From Canna indica (taxonomy: Eukaryota; Streptophyta; Magnoliopsida; Zingiberales; Cannaceae), in contig CP136895.1 of assembly GCA_034359265.1 (NCBI GenBank), positions 1,614,501-1,678,500 of the forward strand: a stretch of 64,000 nt of DNA, read 5' to 3'. The notes beneath the pieces are model-generated. The model was not told the origin of the DNA. It did not search any database and was given only the letters and a program-made list of their open reading frames with translations. The translations under genes and the position numbers were made by a program. Shown piece after piece: positions 22,134 to 37,867 of the stretch. The stretch's first letter is position 1, and each line of letters opens with the position of its first letter.

Positions 22134-23842
22134 ATCTCATGGATCGCAAAAGCTGGTAGTAACTGCAGCACGGATTTCTCTCTAGAATCCCGCTTATTTT
22201 CTAGATTTGTTATACGATGTCGCTAATAACTTGTTCTTTTACTCCCTCTTGTTATATTTGTGCAGCAAATTTATTTTAAATGCTCTGTAGCTTATCTTAC
22301 AGCATATGCTGAGTGATGAGCAGAGGTCGTAAACATGGTGATATTTGTAGGTATTATTCTGATTTACTAATTTGTTGCAATGCAGAATAATTCGATCTAT
22401 AAATGTTGTTTCTATCATGTTCTTTAATCATTGCTCTGTTTACAGCTTATTTGGAATGATAAATTGTGGAATTAAATTCTCATTCCATATTCTCCAAACA
22501 CAAGAATTGGAATTGGAATTTATCTTTGTTTCTTCGATTGAATTGGAACTATTTTCTTACCATTAAAGAGCATTCATTTCAACCTCATAACAGTATCCTC
22601 TTGAATTAGAAGTGAGAAGAAATCTTTCTTGTATGTTTCAAGTGCTTGCCTTTTTTTTTGTTCGGGTACATTTGGTTGTTAGCAACTAAAAATATGTCCC
22701 AATACTACTTGCAAGCAAATACAAAATCCAAGTAGGCAAACACGAATATGGAAGTGGTAGGTTGAGTCATTTCAATGCTTGCATGTATAGTTGCAATTTA
22801 TATACATTAATGTTAAATATAAAGTTTTATTCTTTTTTAATTGCAGTATTTTGCATCTGTTTAATTCATATTATATATATAATAATGTATTGTTGGTCAC
22901 AAGTTGCAATTTGCAAACATATTAATTCCCATTGGATCTGCGGCTAATGAACCACTTTGGAGTCAATCAAACTTCGACAAGTAGATTATTACATTTGCGT
23001 TGTTGTTGCTTTTGAAAAATGTCCTAGCTTTTAGTTCTTTTGAATGTTTTGTGCTATTTCAGAACCTTCATGCTGTTTTACTTCAGTATGTGTCGACTCT
23101 ATGCTTCCCTGCTTTCACGCTACAGCTGCTATAATTGGTGTTGTATGTTCGTTCATTTTGTATGTTGATTATTAATTATTGTCAAACATTTATTTTTTAT
23201 TCTTGCTTTGTTTTGTTTTCCTGCCCCTTTTTTAGTCTCTTCGACCGTTTTTTATTCTATCTATGCTTCCTCTAAGCAGATCATTGATTGAGTAAAATAG
23301 GAAATCTGATATTTTTTTAAGGAAAATTAAACATAAAACATATTATTTATGTATTAAACATATTGATCTTGGCAGAGAATTAGTATTCGTGTTATCAAAA
23401 ACGGTCATTTATCAAAATATTATTTTTCACAATATGACCTTTTTTCGTGTATTGCGATCAAGTACTGGCAAAGCTTTATTCTTGTGTTGCACTGGCAATC
23501 TTGTATTTCGCTTATGTTACAGTTATTTTTTATGCATTAGCACATTTGGGATCTGGTTTTATATATATATATATATATTGTTCTGGTAAATGATGAATCA
23601 TTCATCTGAGAGTATTAGACACCCAAAAATAATATTAGTCAATATGTGGTGAAATTTATATATAATTTGGATATGTTGAAAGTTAAATACATATATAAAT
23701 TTTAAACAAACTGCCAAAAAATAATGAAATGTTCTTAGAGGGCATATTAGCCCACCAAAAATTGTTGCTAACTAATAAGTCAATAATTTTATTTTAAAAA
23801 AAACAAAATAACTGTCTCTCCTACCTTGACACCTCTTTATAA
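22134..23842. other. Convergent 3' intergenic region, AT-rich
   Basis: This stretch lies between the stop codons of the glycosyltransferase-like gene (plus) and hexokinase (minus) and will contain both 3' UTRs. It has a short (AT)n tract near 23563-23580. I see no gene or clear transposon. Confidence 0.55.
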
Positions 23843-27228
<3,386 letters not shown>

Positions 27229-29377
27229 CTGCGATCGGAGGTCGGTTGTTAAGACTTGGAGTAGTACTTTGTAGCGAGTAGAAAAGCACTCGAGCAGCTT
27301 TAAAAAGTGATCGCTTTCTTTCTCTCCATCTCGCTTCGTTTTCTTTCTAAATTTATTTTAATTCTTTTTAAAAAATATATATATTTCTATTAATTTATTT
27401 CTTTTATGCATTTTTAGTAATTAAATATAGTTAAATTACATTAAATAATTTTCAGAAAATTCATCGTAGTTTTCTTTGTTTAATTCGTGAATTAATCGAC
27501 ACAAGTGTATTGTGGGATTGGAGAAGATATCGAGGTGTCGACGGATTTGACGAGGATGGTGACGGTGATCGGTTGGCGTTGTTTAGAAGCTGATGGAAAT
27601 GAATTCGATATTTGCCTGCCGTCGTCACATGATATCGTTACGAATTACGCCGCTTTTTCCGCTTTCTCGTGTTGCATTTCCGTTATATGCATCTCTCATA
27701 AACAGTTACAACAGCTGGGCCGGGCCGGCCCGATTCAGCTAAATCTCGGATTGGGTCAAAAAGAATCGAATTGGTCCAATTCATATCAGCTCATACTTGT
27801 AACACTAATTGGTGACACTACCCCCTTTTTGTGCTTTGTAGGGGTGATAAAGTTCTGGTATCTCATGATACCTAGATCCTATCATATATAGGATCAATTC
27901 CTAAGTTTTGAATTGGGATCCTACTCCGTTGGAACTTGGAATTGAATCCTACCCAGAACTTGTAATAACACTATAAGTTTCGAGTACAATGTTGTTACAT
28001 GTAGTACATCATAGGTTTTCGAGTAACATTGTTAGAACATGTTTATTTTTTTTTCACCATTTCGTATATCGCAATTCAATAAATAAAAAAGGCTGAAAAT
28101 ATAAAATTAAAGCTGGCAAATACATAATAAAATTATACGGCTATGATTAGTGGATATTGGGTTTGGATAATAAGTTTGTATACCGAATTAACGGATTTTG
28201 GGTGGTGAATAATTTGATATATTTTAAATAATATAAGTATATAGACATTATATGTAACAATTCAATTTTGGATACCAGTTCGGCAGTTCCTGTTCCAAGT
28301 ACACTATATACGGAAATCAAAATCGGAATTGAATTTAATCGATTTTTTAATTTCTTACATGGACTATATTCAAATTTAATTTGAGTCTATCTAAAATCCA
28401 TTCTAGGCTTCAATCGATTCTGAGTTTATTCGATACCCATGCAAATTTTGTATCCGGACATATCGTATATATCCTATTTTCCAATAATAATAATAAAAAG
28501 TAGGGAATTTGGTAAGGAAGCAGACAATTGCTTTGGTGAGCAGCGACCGACCCAGCATTTGCTGAATTCATGGGGCGGTTTGCGCTTTTTGGCATGGACG
28601 AGTCTTCTTCTGATTCACTAGTCTCCTTCCACTGATGACAGCATCTCATCGAAATGACGTGGCCTCGACATGAAAATAATTAAGTAATTAATTAATGATG
28701 GATTACGTGCGTGTGCGAGCAGTAATTAATTGCCACCACAAACTGGCTCTCTCGGTGGCTTTTGGCCGCTCCAATTAGGTCAGTGGGACTTCCTTCAATT
28801 ACTTTAATCTTCTTCATCATGAGGCCGTAATGATTCTGCTATCTCCTCTTGTCCCTACTCTTTTAATTTCTCTACTCGCATTTCATTATTACCAATGCAC
28901 AAATGTATTAATTAATTACCTGCATGAACATTAGAACGTAATTATGTCATTGGTTGAATAAGAAGATGCCATTAAAGATGATCAACTGGGCACAAAATTA
29001 GCTCCTAGAGAGCTGTCCATGCATGTTATTGTGCAGAAATAATCGCTGGATTGCCTTGTTACATAATTAGTAGCACGTGATGTTGATGATAGTAATTAAG
29101 CAAGTAGATTTAGAGGGGAGAAATGGCCGTAAATTGAGCCTGCAAATCTGCAATGATGCTGAGTTGATTAACTTAAGACCACTAAATATTTTATTATTAC
29201 TATGTATTAATTAAGACATCCCTCTAAAAGTCGCCATGTTAAAGTAATTACTCAATATTCTTGGTCACATCATTATGTCTTAATTGGTCGCATAAATGGA
29301 GTGCTTATTGACGACTGTAGCATTGAAGAAGAAGAAGAAGAAGAAGTGTCAGTCCATCTATTCAGAGACTTCCGGCC
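27229..29377. other. Divergent intergenic region
   Basis: This spacer lies between the hexokinase start (minus) and a small plus-strand gene. It contains a degraded repeat at about 27842-28445 (listed separately). An open frame at 27505-27891 would need a GTG start and has no known motif. A short (GAA)n tract lies at 29325-29346. I see no other gene. Confidence 0.55.
27842..28445 (-). mobile_element. hAT-like MITE family copy (TAGGGGTG type), reverse orientation
   Basis: The left end is TAGGGGTGATAAAG. Near the right end, the reverse complement reads GCATGGGTATCGAATAAACT and then GAATCGATTGAAGCC. This matches the inner sequence of the copies at 35974-36395 and 42786-43230, which read GGGTACCGAATAGACTCG and CAATTGAAACC. 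The body is diverged and non-coding. Boundaries are approximate. Confidence 0.5.
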
Positions 29378-29728
29378 ATGGACGACGAAAGGAACGAGAG
29401 AAGAGAACCTGAACCAGCGCACCACCCCATTCAATGCATGCCCATGCTACGGCGGCGGAGCAGCGCGGGGGCGTCGTCGGTGCTGCAGCGCTTCCGCGAG
29501 GTGGTGCTCAAGGTCATGATGCTCTCCGCCTTCTCTAGAAGCGCTAAAAGCAGCTCCCGGAGGAGGCAGGAGCGGCCGCCGCCGTGCAGCGGCGCCGCGC
29601 GGCGCCACCGTGCGGACTCGTACAGAAGCGAGGCGGTCGAAGACTGCATCGAGTTCCTGAAGAGGTCGGCCGAAGGAGCAGCCAAGATCAGCTCCGGCGT
29701 CAATGAAGAGCCCCTAAATGTCATGTAA
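29378..29728 (+). CDS. Small basic plant protein, function unknown
   Basis: An intronless frame of 116 residues stands in a GC-rich island inside AT-rich DNA. It is rich in Arg and Ser (MLRRRSS, RSAKSSSRRRQ) and ends in a motif SYRSEAVEDCIEFLKRS near residues 80-96. I recall similar short plant proteins with a conserved EAVEDCIEFL segment near the C-terminus, of unknown function and often mislabelled in databases, but I cannot name the family with certainty. The first ATG (29378) or the one at residue 21 (29438), just before LRRRSS, could be the true start. There is no signal peptide or membrane segment. The GC island and clean frame argue that it is real. Confidence 0.6.
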   Translation: MDDERNERREPEPAHHPIQCMPMLRRRSSAGASSVLQRFREVVLKVMMLSAFSRSAKSSSRRRQERPPPCSGAARRHRADSYRSEAVEDCIEFLKRSAEGAAKISSGVNEEPLNVM

Positions 29729-32700
29729 CAAGAGCTTAAATTGGGCTGTCTCTTGATTTCTTCTTGCATAATTATAATCCAACTTGAATTGGATTAATTA
29801 GTAAGGTTAAGTTTGATGTATATTTACTTTAAAGGTGGAGAAAATTAGTGTGATCAATTGAAGTGTACAATAAAATATAATTTTGAAGCATATATTAATT
29901 TTGAAGCTTGTAATTAGTCAAGCACTCAAGCAGAGTTGCCTCAATAGACATGACAAAAATTGATCTAGGTACTGAATAACTCATGCATTGTACACTTTGG
30001 GCCCGTTTGATTTGCTAAAAAACGGGGGACTGGACTGGACATCCGCCCATGTCCCCCGTTTGGTTTGCAAAAGAAGCTTCGGGACAAGGACTTCTCCTTG
30101 TCCGGGACAGGATTTCCACCCATTTTGGTGTACCGAGAAATTTTTCGGTACACCGAAATCGGGCGGAGGACAAGGGCTGCAATTGTCAAAATTATCCATT
30201 CCTTTGATCGTAGAATCGTCGGATCGAGTCGAGGTGAATACCAAAGTTGTAAATTTTCGCGTGCTGAACGCGATGGTGGTGTCAGATTTCAGATTGGAAA
30301 TCGTTTGGTATGATTTTTATATTTTTCGGTATTATCCTATTGTTATACTTTTAGGTTAATTGAAAATTAGTTGAACACTTATTAGTTAAACTAAAACTTC
30401 TTATTGTATTAAAGTATTTGATATTATATATTAATATTTTTTTACATATTAATTAATTTTAAGACTAATTTACAATGGTATTTTAGTCATTTGTCATATA
30501 TAATACTTTGTTATAGCGAAACAAACGCATGACAGAACGGAATATCGTGTCCTGTTCTTGACGAAACAAACACGGTATAGCTATTGTTTCAAGACATCTG
30601 ATGTCCTATCCTTGTCCCTGTCTGGTGTCCTGTGATGAGCAGTTTGCGAACCAAACGGGCCCTTTAATAATTTAAGATGCACTATTATCAATTTCAACTT
30701 AACATTTTAATTTTTTTTATCCAAAGAAAAACTTGTCTTATTCTAATATATAAAAAATATGAGTCAGACTGAGCAATACAGAGTTTAAGGCAACCCAGTA
30801 GCCCATCGGGGAAAGAAACTTAATTTTATTAATATTGAACCTGAAGTGAAAATGTTAAGTTCATTCGTTTGCAACATAGGTTCATTCTTATTTTAAGTTC
30901 AGTATAAATTATACTAGGTTCAATATTAGTAAATCTAGGTACACTCTTAAGAGGTGCTACGTAGAAGTTTTATTCCCATTGAGCTGCAAACTGAGCATGC
31001 ACCCATAAAACTTCATTTGTATGACCATGCAAATGGACCAATCTGAGAACAGCAACGGGCCGGTATATAAAACAATATCTTAACTAAGAACGAACCACAA
31101 CATAATACCAGCATATAGTGTTGGGCTAACTATCACAAGTACATGCAATTAACCCCTTCACAATATGTAGGTAATCAAACAATTACTTAATTGTAGCCAA
31201 CTATTTTCCGATTAGTTTAAATATGAGTAGATGCTAGGTCATATATAGACTCATAGATATAAATATACACTTCGATCTCCAATTTGAATATGATCAGAAA
31301 GATGCCAAGAATTTATTTGTACTCTTTCTATCATTTTCTTTGTCTCAATTCTGAAGCAAATTCTTGTGATGAAAGGATGGAATATTAACTTGAGCCACTA
31401 GTTGTTTGGTTTCTTCGATGTGATCCGTTTTTTGAAGCATCTCCTGTATACGGCAGTATTAATAATCATTATGTTTTTGTTTAACGAGTTCATTCATATT
31501 TGGCTTCTTCGATTGGTTCTGGAAGTCAAATAATTCATGGCAAGGCTTGGAAGCAAAATATGATCGATTCTAACGTCACAGATTTAGCTTCTTCTTTTCA
31601 GTCTTCACCAAAAGACCTATGATTATGAAGGGTTATATATTCTGCATTTACTGATCAGTAACATGAAAGTACTGAAATATATATAGAGCATTTGAGACAA
31701 GAAAGCAAGCAGGTAGAAAGTGGTTGAGAAGATAATCCATACTTCTTCTCAGTGGAAAGTGGTTGAGACTGGTCGCAAGCTGTAGAGAACATTTCCAAGA
31801 CAGGACATTTGTTCTCCAACAAAAGTTTGATTATTTCTTTATGAAACCTATTCCAGAGCAAGATTAATACACTGAATTCAAAACCAGTTTCTGTTTTGAA
31901 TGCCGCTTTTAAATTTGAATCATCAGATCGTATGTTCGACTGATTCCAGTATAGTTTGTACTTGACTTATAATCCATCACTTTGGTACGACTGCACCGTC
32001 GAAGCAATTGAATTGGCCGATCCAGTTTTGAAAACACTGTCAGAGCTAGCAGACAGAGTCCGGGCACTAGATGCCAAGAGAATTCAGAATTCCATTCTGT
32101 ATATTTAATTAGCATTTGCACGTACGTAATGCCTTTAGAGAGAGATGAACAGCGAGCTGGCACAGAAGCCGAGGTCTTACCTTAGCCTCTTCTTCAGTGC
32201 TGGCAAATCCCAGTGGACCTCGGTGGAAGAAGAACCTTCACGTGGACCCAACGCCTTCGCAGGAACCAAAGAAGTCATTTATGTATGTCTCCGCCATGTG
32301 GATCGAGTTTTCTACTTCATCTTCTTCGCCAAAGTTGAGTTCCAGTCACTCACTTCATCCTAAGCACTCGTTGACAGAGCTTTGAGTTTGAGCTGATGAG
32401 CTCGCTCTGGTCAACTCACCTTCGTTTCTTTGCTTTGCCTGAGATGTTTGGATCACGTGCCCTGCAATTATTAGATGAAAACAACCGGAAAAGAGGGGAA
32501 GGTCTTTGGATCAGGAGACATGGAGTAGGTGCCAGCACTGCAGCACATTAGGGTTTCCTTCTTTTCTTTACCAGCTACAGGCACTACACTACTACAGGAT
32601 GAAGTGATCGACTTTTATTTTTAGGCATTGGAGCAGGTGAGCAGTAACTTTACATCCATGTGTCAGACAATTCAAGGTTAGCCATTTATTGCAGTAATTA

Positions 32701-33082
32701 TACTATGTACCTTGTTCAGTACTTGATTCAAAGACTACTGCAGAATTCTCATTGATTGATCAAATTGCACAAGTAAACATCCATTGAAGAGATCGAAGAT
32801 GTTAGCAAATCTTCTCCATCAGCTTCCAAGTTTTTTAAACGAAGAAGATGTGCCAACTACATTAATTAGCTTTGATTGAAGTGATATATTTAAAGGCACA
32901 ACTTGCAAGAAGAAGCAACATGACAAGAGGAATCTTTATGTACATCCATAGTAGTAGTAGCTTAGCATGCAAGGGGAGAGGGTGAGCTGCCCTTGATTTT
33001 TGCCATGCGGACTTTTCATGTTTTAAGCCATTCGAATATTAAATACTTGAAGGGGTTTTTTTGCCAAACGATGCTTCGTGGA
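29729..33082. other. Gene-poor spacer with one MITE
   Basis: Apart from the inverted-repeat element at 29999-30662, I see no supported gene here. The stretch at 32145-32400 is slightly richer in G and C and holds overlapping short frames of 60-72 codons. I recognise no motif in them and leave them uncalled. The rightmost part is downstream of the minus-strand C2H2/PARP-like gene and will hold its 3' UTR. Confidence 0.5.
29999..30662. mobile_element. Inverted-repeat element with GGGCCCGTTTG termini
   Basis: The left end is GGGCCCGTTTGATTTGC and the right end is its near-complement GCGAACCAAACGGGCCC. TTT lies on both sides (29996-29998 and 30663-30665), which could be a 3-bp target duplication as in PIF/Harbinger elements, but TTT is weak evidence. 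The 664-bp body is AT-rich to the right and codes for no transposase. It is a non-autonomous element. Confidence 0.75.
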
Positions 33083-34618
33083 TTAATTCGTGGCTCGGTA
33101 GATTACGACGAAGCAGGGCAGGATGGCCCTCGGACTGGCCACCAGCAGCTCCTCCAGGTTCCCGTACGCCCCGGCGCCGTTCCCGGCCGCTACCGAGTCG
33201 TACGCCTCCTCCGAAGCCGCCGCCGGGTCGTCGCTCGGGCGCCGCACGCGTCCCGCGATCACCCGGCACACCAGCATCGCGCGCCGCTGGTCCCCGTCGT
33301 CCGCCGGCCCGCAGTCGTGCGCGCGGCCGCTGCTGGCGGTGGTGCGCACGCCGTGCACCCGCGGGAAGCCGTGGCGGATGATGGCGCAGACGCCGCAGGC
33401 GGGGCCGGCGGAGCCGGAGCCGGAGGAGCAGAGCGAGGTGGAGCCGCGGGCGCCGAGGGCGCAGGAGAGGGAGGTGCAGTGGAAGCGGAGGAGCTCGTTG
33501 CCGTCGGCGGCGCAGCGGGAGGGGTGGTGCTGGTGCTGGCGAGCGACTGCGCCGGCGGCGAGGTGGGGGAGGGCGCGGGATTTGACGGCGGCGCGGTAGT
33601 CCTCGAAGCGGGCGACGGTGCGGGGGGCGTTGTGCACCTTGAGGATGCGCTCGATCGTACAGATCGGACGGTCCTTCTTCAGCCAGCTGGACTTGAAGAT
33701 TATCTCCACGATGTTGCGGCCCGAGTCCTCCGGCCCCAACTCCGACACTGTGTTCCCGTGCAATCATCGTTGTAAAGACGTACCCAGTTATTTCATATTT
33801 ATATTCAAAAAAAGGCAAATTAACCAAATTTAAATGTTCATTTAATTAGCTTAAATTGTGCAAATAATTTGATGCTTAATTTATCTGGTAAAATTTAGTA
33901 CCAGCATGGCGTGTAATTTGATGCAATTCCAGGGTATCAGGTTTCGTGAAGACCTCGCCGCACTCGGAGCACGCGCAGAGCGTCGTCCTCGGCCTCGGAT
34001 ACCTCCTGCAGTTCATTCATGACGAGTTTGAATCGCTTGTCATCTTTTACTCCCGAGTCATAATTAAAGCGTTGAATGCACAGAGTACGTAGTACGTAGT
34101 GCGTACCTTGAGGAAGGATCGATGGAGACGGCGTGGCACTCGTAGCAGCCGGAGAGCTTGGGCAGCGGCAATCCGCCGCCCCGGGAGTAGTAGCCGCCGC
34201 AGCCCGAGGAGGCCACCGGCGGGTGGTGGCGGGCGGAGCGGCCCGTCCGGGCGAGCGGCGCGGTCTCGTGCTGCTGCTGGGAGATGGAGCCGGCGTCGGA
34301 GGAGAGGTCGGTGTCGGAGCGGTGGACGACCCTGGTGTTGCCATGCACCACGTCGCGGATGGCGCAGATGGACGACCCGCAGGCCGCGCGGCCGAGCCTC
34401 GCCGCCGCCGACGCCGGGTCGTGGACCTGCGACGCCGCCGCGCTCCGGCAGCTCAGCAGGCTCTTGAACTGCTCCCATGAGGAGGAGGAGGAGGGCGGGG
34501 GCAGCGTTGACCTCGTGGAGGGCGGCGGCGGAGGTGACCTCTTCTTCTTCCTCCTCCTGTTCCCGTCGTGGTGGTGACCGGTGGCGGCGGCCTCCGGTAG
34601 AAAAGTGGTGAGAGCCAT
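33083..34618 (-). CDS. C2H2 zinc-finger protein with PARP-like C-terminal domain (At4g27240/At5g54630 type)
   Basis: Three GC-rich exons on the minus strand join in frame to 426 residues: 34618..34107, 34005..33902 and 33747..33083. The N-terminal third is low-complexity (Pro/Ser runs, a basic KKKR cluster near residue 23) and contains GSSICAIRDVVHGNTRV and SGCYECHA. Exon 2 encodes one C2H2 finger, C183-x2-C186-x12-H199-x4-H204. Exon 3 carries SGRNIVEIIFKSSWLKK, then KVHNAPRTVARFEDYR and ADGNELLRFH. This order matches the plant family containing Arabidopsis At4g27240 and At5g54630, in which I recall a PARP-catalytic-like fold being predicted. Here the HG pair expected after RF is His295-Cys296, and no Glu-based ADP-ribosyltransferase triad is obvious, so I infer a binding, not catalytic, role. 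A long trinucleotide repeat lies just upstream. Confidence 0.88.
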
Positions 34619-34787
34619 TATTACTAGCTTAGCTAGCTACGTACGAGCTACAGCAACAAGGAGGTGGATGATGATGATGAGGGCAAACTAAGGCCTTGTC
34701 TTCTCCACCATTAATTAACACTGCTGCTCGCGCGAGCTTCTTTTGGTGTCTCTTCCTCGCTCCCTGCGCCGAGTATTAAAAAGGAGA

Positions 34788-34946
34788 GAAGAAGAAGAAG
34801 AAGAAGAAGAAGAAGAAGAAGAAGAAGAAGAAGAAGAAGAAGAAGAAGAAGAAGAAGAAGAAGAAGAAGAAGAAGAAGAAGAAGAAGAAGAAGAAGAAGA
34901 AGAAGAAGAAGAAGAAGAAGAAGAAGGAGGAGGAGGAGGAGGAGAA
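34788..34946. repeat. (GAA)n microsatellite, about 46 units, followed by (GGA)n
   Basis: An uninterrupted GAA run of about 138 bp (34788 to about 34926) is followed by several GGA units. It starts about 170 bp upstream of the ATG at 34618 of the minus-strand C2H2/PARP-like gene, so on the sense strand it reads (TTC)n and may lie in the 5' UTR or core promoter. Open frames across it encode only poly-Glu or poly-Leu and are not genes. Confidence 0.95.
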
Positions 34947-35973
34947 GGAATGTGCGCGGTGGTGGTGAAGGTGGGGAGAGGGAGAGAGTGAGAAGGAGAG
35001 GGTGAGGGTGAGGGTGAGGGGAGATTTGTATTCTTTTTGCTGTTGTGTTGTGGTCTTCTCTTCTTCTCTTAATTAATAATGCATATTTGTCATAATGTTT
35101 TCTCAAGAAGGTAACCTGCATCGCATAATTAATAATATGCGTTAAATAAATACACATATGATATCATTGAATACATGCTGAGGGTGGGGACATAATTTAT
35201 TATTAAGTCATGGACGACTGACCCGGCCAGGGCGCATGCGGTGAAGTGAGCGCATAATTTCTGGATTGGGGAGGACAAGATATAATGATGTATAATTTAT
35301 TTTACCCACCGTAATGAGTTGGAAAGTTGTGTACAGGGCACCGCATAAATTATGGTAAATACCAGTAGATGAATGACTTTGTTCATTGACTTGTCCAAAT
35401 CAATTTTTAACTGCGTACTTTGAATGTACTCCTTTGCTATTTTAATAAAATATAATATTTTTTTAGCGATACAACGTAATAAAAAAAAAAAAAATTCTTG
35501 ATCATACATATTTGAACTGCATAGACATTCATCCGTTTTGATTTTCGACCCACGAGAATCGAAATGAAACTCTAAAATCACTCTTTAATATTATAAATTT
35601 TTCTTTCTTTCATCTCCCATTTTATTCCTCCAAATGCCAATCTCCAAGGATTAGTAAGGCCGCACTTGGAGGGTGAAAGAAATTTTGAAGGTCCTCAAAG
35701 CACTTGTGTGCTGACAAGGCACTAACAATGATGGACAATAAAAAAAGATTGATTTTTTTTACTAACAATGATGGACAATAAAAAAAGATTGATTTTTTTT
35801 TTTTTTTATGTTTAGTACGTTCTTTCATCAAAATAAAATAAGTATTAAATTTACACAATCAAAATTGGTTTCGATTTTGGTAATTCATTTTTGTAATTTC
35901 AATTTTTATCATTTGAAACTCAAAGATTCAAGTTTGCTAAAATAAAATGAAAATATATACGCATAAGGGTCAA

Positions 35974-36395
35974 ATTAAGGATGTGCATGGATACCGGATG
36001 GACTCAGAATCGATTGAAACCTACCTGATTCTGTAGGTTCGAGTAGACTCGAGCTGAATTCGAGTAGGGTTCGTAATGAAAATTAAAAAATCAGTTAAAA
36101 TCGATTCTGATTCGGATCCAACATATTAGGTACTCAGAATCAAATCGATATTGATACTTGAAACTTGTACCTAATGTAAATAAATATGTTTCAATAGGTA
36201 CCCGAAATTTATAAATGAATGTGTTCAAACAAAATACTCAGAACCTATAAATGAATAGGTTTGAGCAGAGTAACCATACTTTGTATCATGGAATTTATAA
36301 ATGTATAAATTTTAATAGAATATTCGAAACTTTTACTGCACCACAAGTTTAGGGTAGAATCTAATTCTCATATCCCAACAAGATAGGATCCCAGT
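35974..36395 (+). mobile_element. Degraded copy of the TAGGGGTGTGCATGG repeat family
   Basis: It begins AAGGATGTGCATGGATACCG and continues with ACTCAGAATCGATTGAAACC. This is closely parallel to the copy at 42786-43230 (GGTGTGCATGGGTACCGAAT, then CAATTGAAACC). Both end in a similar AGGGTAGAATCTAATT segment. It is non-coding and the boundaries are approximate. Confidence 0.55.
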
Positions 36396-36714
36396 GTCAA
36401 CCAGAAGAAAAAATAAAGTAAAAAATAAAAAATAATACTCAGGCCCCACTCACGCCTAGGTTAAATGGTGGTCTTCAAAGTTCAAAATCGGTACACACTT
36501 ATGTTATTCTTAACCTCCAATTAAATTTTATTTTTCGTAAATGTAATCAAGTTGTCTTATCATCCGAATTTTTGAAAATTAAATTTTGTACAATAGCCAT
36601 TACAAAGAAAGAATATATGTCTGTGGTAAATGTGGATTAAACAAATCATCTTTAAGCAACATACTTGAATACATGTCTAAGAACCGAGCTACCGGTGGGT
36701 CGATCTATACTTTA

Positions 36715-37866
36715 ATCTTGAAAAAAATTATACTTTTTGATAAAACAGCTCTTTACCAATCGGATTTTGAAAATAAAAAATTTCCAAAATAAAAATTGAG
36801 TAGATTGAATACTAATTTTACTCCCGATCAAAATCTCTAATCAATTAGTTAGAGACTTTGACAAAAAAAAATTAAAAAAATATAAAAAATAATTTTAATT
36901 TATATAAAAAAATATGTATAATAGAAATGATTTGTAAATTTAAAAAAATATATTTTCAAATACTTTAATCCGTTAGAGATTTGGTTAAAAATTAATATAT
37001 ATATATATATATATATAATGTATAATAGAAATGGAGTGTTATATTCAAAAAAATATATTTATAAAACTCTCTAATGATATAAAAATAAGGTGTTAGAATT
37101 TAAAAAATATATTTTTAAACTCTCTAAATTATTAGAGACTTTTTCACAAAGTTTATAAATCCAAATTAAATTAAAAATTATAAAATATTTTTGATATTAT
37201 AGACTTTGAGCAAAAGTCTCTAATGCATTAAATTTTATTTAGAGACTTTTGTCCAAAGTCTATAGAACTATTTTTTAATTATGATGTTAGTGAAATATTT
37301 TTTATCCAAAATATTTTGATAGACTCTGGCATATTTTTTATATCATATATATTTTTTGTGAAATAAATTCTATTTTTTGTAATGGTAAAATTACTATAAA
37401 CAAAAGTCTCTAATAAGAAAGTCTATAATAGCTTCATAATTTTTTTTAAAAAATATTTGAATTCATAAAATAATTTTTTAATGGTACAAAAGAGGAATTA
37501 TGATCCAGAAAAATATTTTATATCAAAATATTTTATAATTTTTAATTTAAATTTAAATTTATAGACGTGGTACAAAAGTCTTTAATATATTATTTAATAT
37601 ATTAGAGAGTTTGAAAAATATATTTTTTATTTTCTAATATCTTATTTTTATCCTAAAAAGTATTGTATAAATAAAATTATTTGTTTATATTTATTTTTAA
37701 TTTTTGGTCAAAGTCAAACTTTGGCTAGGGGCAAAATTGGTATTGAATCCACTCAATTTTTTTTTGGGGAATTCCCCGATGTTTATTCCAATTTTAAAAA
37801 AATTTCATTCTCAAAATCCGATTTGGATAAATTATTGTTTGATAAAAAAGTAAGTTTCACCGTGAT
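36715..37866. mobile_element. AT-rich inverted-repeat element with internal AGAGACTTTTG repeats
   Basis: The left arm (about 36730-36825) contains ACTTTTTGATAAAA, CAATCGGATTTTGA and AAAAATTGAGTAGATTGAAT. The right arm (about 37725-37855) holds the inverse of each in the mirrored order. Between the arms, short palindromic motifs such as AGAGACTTTTG and its complement recur many times, so the whole region can fold back on itself. There is no coding capacity. I infer a foldback-type or MITE element, superfamily unknown. Confidence 0.6.
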
Positions 37867-37867
37867 G

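Noticed and set aside
27505..27891. 128-codon open frame upstream of hexokinase
   Set aside because: It depends on a GTG start, has no motif and runs into a transposon-like repeat at its 3' end.
32145..32400. Possible small gene in a slightly GC-richer patch
   Set aside because: Overlapping 60-72 codon frames have no known motif and no splice-linked partner; not supported.
33039..33827. Long alternative frames (about 260 codons) on both strands over the C2H2/PARP-like gene
   Set aside because: GC-rich shadow frames with Arg/Pro or Gly/Ala bias; the true frame carries the conserved NIVEIIFKSSWLKK segment.
34711..35157. Open frames of poly-Leu (minus) and poly-Glu (plus) around 34743-34991
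   Set aside because: They are just translations of the GAA/TTC microsatellite; no start context, domain or flanking coding signal.
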